NCBI GenBank assembly: GCA_023418925.1
Contig: JAEZYS010000024.1
Coordinates: 1 to 19,160 of the forward strand
From: Bacillota bacterium
GTDB lineage: Bacteria > Bacillota > Clostridia > Oscillospirales > Ruminococcaceae
Reading direction: 5' to 3'
Length of the DNA: 19,160 nt
Shown: one piece after another, positions 14,005 through 19,160 of the stretch
How the letters are laid out: each line of letters begins with the position of its first letter
How positions within the stretch are numbered: the first letter of the stretch is position 1
Notes under the pieces: model-generated
The model's input: only the letters and a program-made list of their open reading frames with translations
What the model was told of the DNA's origin: nothing
Databases searched by the model: none
Position numbers and translations under genes: made by a program

Positions 14005-15639
14005 TTATTTAGTTATTTTAAACTTGTTTATCATCTGCTCAAGTAAATCTGCCTGACCTGACAACTCTTCACTTGAAGCAGCACACTGTTCTGCAGTAGC
14101 TGAATTATTCTGTATAACAATACTTATCTGATCAACGCCAGTTGTAATCTGTACTATATGATCGGCCTGAACTTTCGATGCCTCTGTTATTTCTCCAACA
14201 AGGTCTATGCAGGATATTGATTTTTGAGCAATTTGTGAAAGTACCCCAGCAGTATTTTTGGCTTTTATAATACCATTTTCAACCTGTTTGTTAGAACGTT
14301 CAATCAAAACCGTAGTTTGTTTTGCAGCCTCTGACGATTTTGATGCAAGATTTCTTACTTCATCGGCAACAACCGCAAAGCCTTTTCCGGCTGCTCCTGC
14401 TCTTGCTGCTTCTACTGCTGCATTAAGCGCAAGAATATTTGTCTGAAAAGCTATATCGTTAATTACATTAATAATTTTACTTATTTCCTTTGAGGATTCG
14501 CCTATTTCTTCAATAGCCATAAGCATTTCATCCATATGAGAGTTTCCACGTTCAACTTCATTTCCCATATCCGATACTAAAGAAAAAGCCTGCGATGCAT
14601 TATCAGAATTCTTTTTAATACGTTTGGACACATCAAAAACAGATGCAGATAATTCTTCAACGGATGCAGCTTGTTCTGTACTTCCTTGTGACAAAGCTTG
14701 TGCTGCATTTGAAATCTGCTGTGAACCGATATTAACCTGTTTTGCTGCGGTTATAATACCCTCAAACATTTTTTTAAGATTTGACAAGGTATTTTGTATA
14801 GAAATGTTAATTGTATCGAATTCTGACCTTTTGTTACATTCAACTGACAAGTCACCGTCAGCAACAGTTGATAGTACTATTGCTTGATTTTGTATTCCAT
14901 GAATTATATCATTGAATGACTGTGATAATACTCCTATTTCGTCAGTACTATTAACAGGAATTGTAATATTTGTATTACCGAGTGAAATATCTCTTGCATA
15001 ATCAGAAAGTTGCTCTAAAGGTTTTGAAATTCGTCTGTTTATGTATCTGATATTAAATATTATAACAAATATTGCCCAGATAGAAATGATTGAACCACCT
15101 ATGTAAACTTGTATTAATTTATCATGAGAACTTTTCAGCTTAATTATAGCTTCATTATTATTATTCTCTTTAATACCTGAAAATAATAGTGTCATCTCTG
15201 TGTTTATTTTATTATCACTTTCGTATAATTCTGTACTAAGTTTATTTGCGTTTGATGACAATATTTCTTGTTTTAACTTATTAAAGTTACCTGTATACAA
15301 AGTTTTGATCTTATCTGTTCCGGGTATCTCATTTAAAGTAGTTGTAAATTCTGTATCTTTTTTATTTAATTCATCAGTAAGAGATTTATAGTTTTCCGAT
15401 GTTTTATTTGTTACAGAAATTTTCTGAAGCAGAACACGCTGCTCCTGGTAATTTATATTAATTGAATCCAAATTTGCTATAGATATATAGTTTTCATCAT
15501 ATAAAGCAATAAGCCTTTTATCTCCCCATATAAACCCTAAAAATGCTATAAAAATCATATATAACAAAAAAATCAAACAGGCTATTAACGTTATGCTCAA
15601 TTTGGTTTTAATTTTCCAGTTTTTAATTATTGTTCTCAT
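14005..15639 (-). CDS. Methyl-accepting chemotaxis protein
   Basis: A 544-residue membrane receptor. Transmembrane helix 1 is about 14-37, an extracellular helical sensor covers about 38-176 (four-helix-bundle MCP type, Asn/Lys/Ser-rich), helix 2 is about 177-199, and HAMP is about 200-252 (RRISKPLEQLSDYARDIS). The long coiled-coil signalling domain has the conserved tip at about 393-432 (INDIAFQTNILALNAAVEAA and GKGFAVVADEVRNLA), which binds CheA/CheW. The C-terminus lacks a CheR-tethering pentapeptide. AAGGAGAG stands before the ATG. It is monocistronic, ends in a terminator, and implies a motile or chemosensory host. The ligand is unknown. Confidence 0.93.
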   Translation of the reverse strand: MRTIIKNWKIKTKLSITLIACLIFLLYMIFIAFLGFIWGDKRLIALYDENYISIANLDSININYQEQRVLLQKISVTNKTSENYKSLTDELNKKDTEFTTTLNEIPGTDKIKTLYTGNFNKLKQEILSSNANKLSTELYESDNKINTEMTLLFSGIKENNNNEAIIKLKSSHDKLIQVYIGGSIISIWAIFVIIFNIRYINRRISKPLEQLSDYARDISLGNTNITIPVNSTDEIGVLSQSFNDIIHGIQNQAIVLSTVADGDLSVECNKRSEFDTINISIQNTLSNLKKMFEGIITAAKQVNIGSQQISNAAQALSQGSTEQAASVEELSASVFDVSKRIKKNSDNASQAFSLVSDMGNEVERGNSHMDEMLMAIEEIGESSKEISKIINVINDIAFQTNILALNAAVEAARAGAAGKGFAVVADEVRNLASKSSEAAKQTTVLIERSNKQVENGIIKAKNTAGVLSQIAQKSISCIDLVGEITEASKVQADHIVQITTGVDQISIVIQNNSATAEQCAASSEELSGQADLLEQMINKFKITK

Positions 15640-15961
15640 AATGCTCTCCTTTTTCGTCTTTTTTTGACATTGTTTTTAGTAAATATATCATTTATATTTT
15701 AACGATTAATTTACTTTATATTAATTTTGTATTAACACAACGACAATTAATATATTTTTGGAGCATATTACAATAATATAGCTATTTTTTAACACAATCA
15801 ACAAATACATTAAAAATATCTTGAAAAAAAATTAATCAATGATATAATTGTCAATAAAACAACCCAATAATAACAAATTTTATGTACAATTAATAAAATA
15901 TTATTTTTATAAGTAATTTGTTTGTATTAATTGTAAACAAGGGAAATTTAAGGAGGATTAT
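15640..15961. other. AT-rich divergent intergenic region
   Basis: The 322 bases between the receptor and the KAS III-like gene are extremely AT-rich and hold no ORF. The only clear signals are the rightward promoter at 15821-15848 and AAGGAGG just before 15962. I could not assign the receptor's own promoter; a sigma-D type site was looked for and not found. Confidence 0.6.
15821..15848 (+). promoter_or_regulatory. Promoter of the KAS III-like/acyl ligase pair
   Basis: TTGAAA (15821-15826), 16-base spacer and TATAAT (15843-15848) with TGA in front. It leaves a leader of about 107 bases. Confidence 0.55.
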
Positions 15962-16951
15962 ATGTTTAAGGTGATAATTAATAGTATAGCGGTAAGTCAT
16001 GGTAAAAAAATTGTAGATAACGAGTATTATTTTGAACATTTTAAAGAGAGAGGAAAGGATGTGGAACATTTTTTCAAGGATGTTCTCGGAAGGGACAAGC
16101 GCTACATGATTGACAATGATAGAGAAAATACACTGACGCTTGCTGCTGATGCTGCAGAATCTGTTTTGAAAAAATCCGGGCTAACTAGCTCTGATATTGA
16201 TATGATTATCTTTTCAAGCCAACTTCCAGAATATGTGGCTCCTCCAAGCTCAATTTACCTGCATGCTATTTTGAAAGGAAAAAAAAGCTGCATATGTTAT
16301 GATGTTAATGCAAACTGCACAGGCATGACTATCTGTTACGAACAGGCAGTTAAATATATGTCTGTTACTCCTCATGTCAAAAGAGCTCTTATTGTAGGGT
16401 GTGATTATATCAGCATAACAGTAGACCCTGAGGATGAAAGATTTCATGGACATTACGGTGATGCAGCATGTGCTGTAATACTTGAAAATACAGATAATGA
16501 AGCAGGACTTATTGATTCTATGATATCAACCCTTTCCGATCAGTATGATGCTGCTGTATTTCCTCCTAACGGTATATCCAACATGCTTCACTATATGAAT
16601 ATGGAAAATCGTTATCTTACGAGCAATCCAACAAGTTTTTCCGTTCCTACAGAAGCAACTTACTCTATAACATCAATTCTTGAACGTAATAACCTGAAAA
16701 TTGACGATATAAGCATGTTTTTACTTTCACAGTATGCTGTTATAAATATTCAGGAAATACGCGAGAGCTTAGGCATAAAAGAGGAAAGATGCATATACAT
16801 AGGCGATGAATACGGATATACAGGCACAACCAGTCCTTTTATAGCTTTATATGAGGCTGATAAGCGTGGTCTAATTAAACGAGGGGACTATTATATTATG
16901 TGGACAATTGGTGCAGGCAGGGAACACATAGGAGTTCTTTGCAAGTATTAA
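15962..16951 (+). CDS. KAS III-like (FabH-family) enzyme with altered catalytic triad
   Basis: A thiolase-fold protein of 329 residues. The FabH N-terminal half is clear: SDIDMIIFSSQLPEYVAPPS, nucleophile C119 in DVNANCTGM, and HYGDAACAVILE. FabH uses Cys-His-Asn. Ungapped alignment of the PHQAN region to LSQYA puts S256 where His should be, and GNTSAAS aligns to GYTGTTS with Y286 in place of Asn. Decarboxylative condensation needs both, so the enzyme more likely performs acyl transfer, hydrolysis or ester/amide formation via an acyl-Cys intermediate, as some secondary-metabolism KAS III proteins do. AAGGAGG lies before the ATG. The acyl-CoA-synthetase-like gene follows 96 bases later, so they probably act in one acyl pathway. 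No acyl carrier protein is nearby. Confidence 0.85.
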   Translation: MFKVIINSIAVSHGKKIVDNEYYFEHFKERGKDVEHFFKDVLGRDKRYMIDNDRENTLTLAADAAESVLKKSGLTSSDIDMIIFSSQLPEYVAPPSSIYLHAILKGKKSCICYDVNANCTGMTICYEQAVKYMSVTPHVKRALIVGCDYISITVDPEDERFHGHYGDAACAVILENTDNEAGLIDSMISTLSDQYDAAVFPPNGISNMLHYMNMENRYLTSNPTSFSVPTEATYSITSILERNNLKIDDISMFLLSQYAVINIQEIRESLGIKEERCIYIGDEYGYTGTTSPFIALYEADKRGLIKRGDYYIMWTIGAGREHIGVLCKY

Positions 16952-17047
16952 TTCTAATCTTCAATTAAATTTTTTACTTTGATTTAATTTTAATATAAAT
17001 TATTACAATCATGAATTACGTTTTATTTTAGACAGGAGGAATTTTCA

Positions 17048-18796
17048 ATGTTTGTTAACGATACATTAGGTAGCTATATTGATAAAATATGTGACAATTA
17101 TGGTAATAGTGAAGCATTTGTATTTCCTTCAATGAATATCAGGTATAGTTACAAACAATTTCAGGAACTGTCCAATAAGCTTGCTAAAGGCCTCATAGCT
17201 TTAGGTATCAAAAAAGGCGATCATATTGCTATTCTCGAGCTTAATTCTCCTATCTGGATAGCTTTACAGATTGCAGCTGCAAAAGTTGGTTGTATAATGG
17301 TCTGCTTTAACACTGGGTATACTGCAAGTGAACTTGAGTATGTTCTTAATCATTCCGAATCGACGTTATTACTGTTATCAAGCGGATATAAACGTAACAA
17401 TTTCATTGATAATCTAAAAGAACTTTGCCCAGAACTTGACGCCTGTGAGCCATGTATGCTGATGTCCAAACGTATTCCTAAGCTAAAAACAGTGGTTATG
17501 ATTGATAATAAGGAATATAGTGGAACATTAACTATTGATATGCTTATCAAACTAGGCAACATTATTGATGATTACACTCTTAATAATTTCACCGCAGAAA
17601 TAGATTGTCAGGATGTTGTTAATATTCAGTATACATCAGGTACTACAGGCAATCCTAAAGCAGTTATGTCAACGCATTTTTCAGTAATTAACAATGCTCT
17701 TGTTTCCGGTAGAAAACTTAACTACTCGGCAGATGACAAAATATTGCTGTGCCTTCCGCTTTTCCATGTTATAGGATATGTTCTAAGTGCATTGTCAGGA
17801 CTGTTCTACGGAAGCACAATAGTATTGGTTGAACGTTTTGAAACAGAATCTGTTCTGCACTATATCGAAAAAGAAAGCTGTACTGTTTTTAGTGGTGTTC
17901 CATCAATGTTTATGTTTATGCTAAATCATGAAAACCTTGACAGCTATAATATAACCAGCTTAAGTAAAGGTTTTATAGCAGGTTCGTGCTGTAGCAAAGA
18001 ACTTATGCTTGATATTATAAAAAAGCTAGGCATTACTGAGCTTGCAAACGTTTTTGGTCAAACAGAAGCAATTGCCGTTACTCAAACCTGTTATACGGAC
18101 AGCCTTGAACAAAGATTATGCACTATTGGTAAACCTCTTGATGGAGTAGAGGCTAAAGTAATTGATATTGTTACAGGTGAAAATGTTGGCATAAATCAGG
18201 CTGGTGAATTGTGCATAAAAACGGTTTACCTGATGAAAGGATATTATAAAGATACTGAGGCAACTTTAAAAGCAGTTGATAAAAACGGATGGCTTCATAC
18301 AGGTGATCTTGCTGTTATTGATGACAGCGGATATATAAGAATTATCGGACGTGCAAAAGATATGATTATAAGAGGCGGAGAAAATATATCTCCTGTTGAC
18401 ATTGAAAATCATCTTCGTCTTTTTGACGGAATAAGTGACGCTGCCGTTGTAGGTATACCTGACAAGCTTTTAGGCGAAGAAATATTTGCTTTTATTATTA
18501 AAGAACCATCTGCTCAATTTACTTTTGTAGAAGTACAGAATTTTTTAAATAAGCGTTTGGCAAGATTTAAAATTCCTAAATTTTTTTATTTCATAGATAG
18601 TTTTCCTGTCACATCCAGCGGAAAAGTCCGTAAATTTGCATTAAAAGAAGTTGCAGTTAAAAAATTATTACTTGAAAATCAAGAAGAGAATGCCACTGTA
18701 AAGAATATAACCAAATATAACATTACACTCACGTTACCTTCAAAAGCAAAATTTAAAATTACTAGCCAGTCTAAAATTCAACACTTTCACGGTTAA
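17048..18796 (+). CDS. Acyl-CoA synthetase-like AMP-forming ligase
   Basis: An ANL-superfamily adenylating enzyme of 582 residues, similar in layout to medium/long-chain acyl-CoA synthetases. It has the P-loop YTSGTTGNPK (195-204), FGQTE (336-340), TGD (418-420), the hinge/A8 region GRAKDMIIRGGENISP, and catalytic K526 in SSGKVRKF. It activates a carboxylic acid as acyl-AMP and passes it to CoA or a carrier thiol; the acid is not predictable by eye. After residue 540 there is an unusual tail of about 40 residues, rich in Lys, Asn and Thr, ending KIQHFHG. GGAGGAATTTTCA precedes the ATG. A weak hairpin (16963-16970 with 16982-16989) lies between it and the KAS III-like gene, so readthrough or a second promoter is possible. 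Confidence 0.9.
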   Translation: MFVNDTLGSYIDKICDNYGNSEAFVFPSMNIRYSYKQFQELSNKLAKGLIALGIKKGDHIAILELNSPIWIALQIAAAKVGCIMVCFNTGYTASELEYVLNHSESTLLLLSSGYKRNNFIDNLKELCPELDACEPCMLMSKRIPKLKTVVMIDNKEYSGTLTIDMLIKLGNIIDDYTLNNFTAEIDCQDVVNIQYTSGTTGNPKAVMSTHFSVINNALVSGRKLNYSADDKILLCLPLFHVIGYVLSALSGLFYGSTIVLVERFETESVLHYIEKESCTVFSGVPSMFMFMLNHENLDSYNITSLSKGFIAGSCCSKELMLDIIKKLGITELANVFGQTEAIAVTQTCYTDSLEQRLCTIGKPLDGVEAKVIDIVTGENVGINQAGELCIKTVYLMKGYYKDTEATLKAVDKNGWLHTGDLAVIDDSGYIRIIGRAKDMIIRGGENISPVDIENHLRLFDGISDAAVVGIPDKLLGEEIFAFIIKEPSAQFTFVEVQNFLNKRLARFKIPKFFYFIDSFPVTSSGKVRKFALKEVAVKKLLLENQEENATVKNITKYNITLTLPSKAKFKITSQSKIQHFHG

Positions 18797-18836
18797 AAAG
18801 TGATATATCTTCCATATAGTAATTGCTTTTTAAAAG

Positions 18837-18882
18837 TTTAAATTCTTGATACAAATGATAATAATTGTATTAAGAATTTAAA
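18837..18882 (+). terminator. 18-bp AT-rich hairpin after the acyl ligase gene
   Basis: TTTAAATTCTTGATACAA (18837-18854) pairs with TTGTATTAAGAATTTAAA (18865-18882) over 18 positions with one G-U, loop of 10. There is no T-run after it, so termination is uncertain; a shorter TTAAAAAG/CTTTTTAA repeat (18793-18800, 18826-18833) precedes it. The remaining bases to 18956 show no gene. Confidence 0.45.
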
Positions 18883-19012
18883 TGCTGTGTTTAATGCTAG
18901 GCATTGAGTAAATAATAAAATAATAAAAAGTCCCTCCCGTCATCCACCATAATGACTAATCCGCTCCCTGTCAAGTAGACAGACTTAAAAACAAAAGAAT
19001 ATTTAGTATGTG

Positions 19013-19044
19013 AATTCCACCCTCTTGAGCAGTAGGGTGGAATT
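19013..19044 (+). terminator. IS-end hairpin, likely terminator for rightward transcription
   Basis: Same 11-bp stem as in the left copy (19013-19023 with 19034-19044). Read rightward it is followed by T-rich sequence, so it can end transcripts that leave the acyl ligase gene and enter the IS antisense to the transposase. Confidence 0.55.
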
Positions 19045-19046
19045 TT

Positions 19047-19160
19047 TCACGCCACATTGGCGTAATGAAATTCCATAGGTGTCATGCATTTAAGCTTTAA
19101 CTGATAACGCTTTGTGTTGTAAAATTCTATGTAATCTTCAATTGCTTTGGTGAGTTCATC
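19047..19160 (-). CDS. IS3-family transposase (OrfB), C-terminal 37 residues
   Basis: The frame is open from the window edge to TGA at 19047-19049. Residues IEDYIEFYNTKRYQLKLKCM then TPMEF match the end of IS3-family (rve/DDE) transposases, where Y-N-x-x-R is followed by a Leu-rich turn and a P-x-E/Q-F/Y motif. The catalytic residues lie outside the window. The gene is intact as far as it can be seen. Confidence 0.85.
   Translation of the reverse strand, partial: DELTKAIEDYIEFYNTKRYQLKLKCMTPMEFHYANVA

Larger units (their letters stand above)
18957..19160 (-). mobile_element. 3' end of an IS3-family insertion sequence (right copy)
   Basis: Inverted copy of the left-end element: bases 18957-19082 correspond to 126-1, with differences at 18986 and 19033. 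The terminal segment TAATCCGCTCCCTGTCAAGT (18958-18977) resembles IS150-subgroup inverted repeats. The element continues beyond the window. Its transposase reads leftward, toward the segment between the two copies. Confidence 0.88.

Noticed and set aside
14258..14887. Rightward ORFs opposite the chemotaxis receptor
   Set aside because: They are mirror frames of the highly conserved signalling domain; Ala/Ser-rich composition reflects the opposite strand.
127..18956. Classical composite transposon
   Set aside because: The block carries core metabolic and repair genes and has no transfer, resistance or integrase functions; the IS copies look like independent insertions.
1..19160. CRISPR arrays, tRNA or rRNA genes
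   Set aside because: No regularly spaced direct repeats, no tRNA T-loop/CCA patterns and no rRNA-like sequence were found on either strand.

Overview
The window looks like a chromosome segment from a low-GC Gram-positive anaerobe, most likely a clostridial (Ruminococcus/Oscillospiraceae-like) gut or rumen bacterium. The grounds are AT-rich DNA, strong GGAGG-type ribosome binding sites, TTGAAA/TATAAT promoters often with a TGn extension, a rubrerythrin, a split cobalamin-dependent methionine synthase, an ECF-type S component and a UmuC/YolD pair. The genus is an inference. There are no tRNAs, rRNAs or CRISPR arrays.

Layout. Both ends are the 3' ends of the same IS3-family insertion sequence in opposite orientation (1-126 and 18957-19160, 124 of 126 shared bases identical), with the two transposases pointing inward. 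From left to right: (a) a leftward Crp/Fnr regulator plus rubrerythrin operon for oxygen defence; (b) a rightward methionine/C1 operon from a near-consensus promoter: metF, a stand-alone methionine synthase reactivation protein, a MetH that lacks that domain, then a DUF4430 membrane-anchored protein and an ECF S component that probably bring in the corrinoid MetH needs; (c) a membrane-anchored metallo-beta-lactamase-fold protein; (d) a leftward MutS2-like ATPase without Smr domain, followed by a SAM methyltransferase, preceded by a leader with a terminator and a competing antiterminator; (e) a leftward DNA-damage region: a UmuC-type polymerase, then XRE regulator, 59-residue membrane protein, DUF6199-like membrane protein and YolD-like protein; (f) a leftward chemotaxis receptor; (g) a rightward pair of a KAS III-like enzyme with a degenerate catalytic triad and an acyl-CoA-synthetase-like ligase.

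Most notable points. The XRE gene contains an in-frame U UUU UUA slippery heptamer; a -1 shift there would fuse it seamlessly to the membrane ORF that otherwise starts at the overlapping ATGA. A perfect GAAC-N4-GTTC LexA-type box sits in front of that gene, and a 10/12 match lies in the spacer of the UmuC promoter, so both units may be SOS-controlled. The MutS2-like gene has a U7 terminator whose 3' edge is only a few bases before its ribosome binding site. The KAS III-like enzyme keeps the nucleophilic Cys but has Ser and Tyr where FabH has His and Asn. All functional statements rest on reading the sequence and on memory of the families; nothing was searched in a database.
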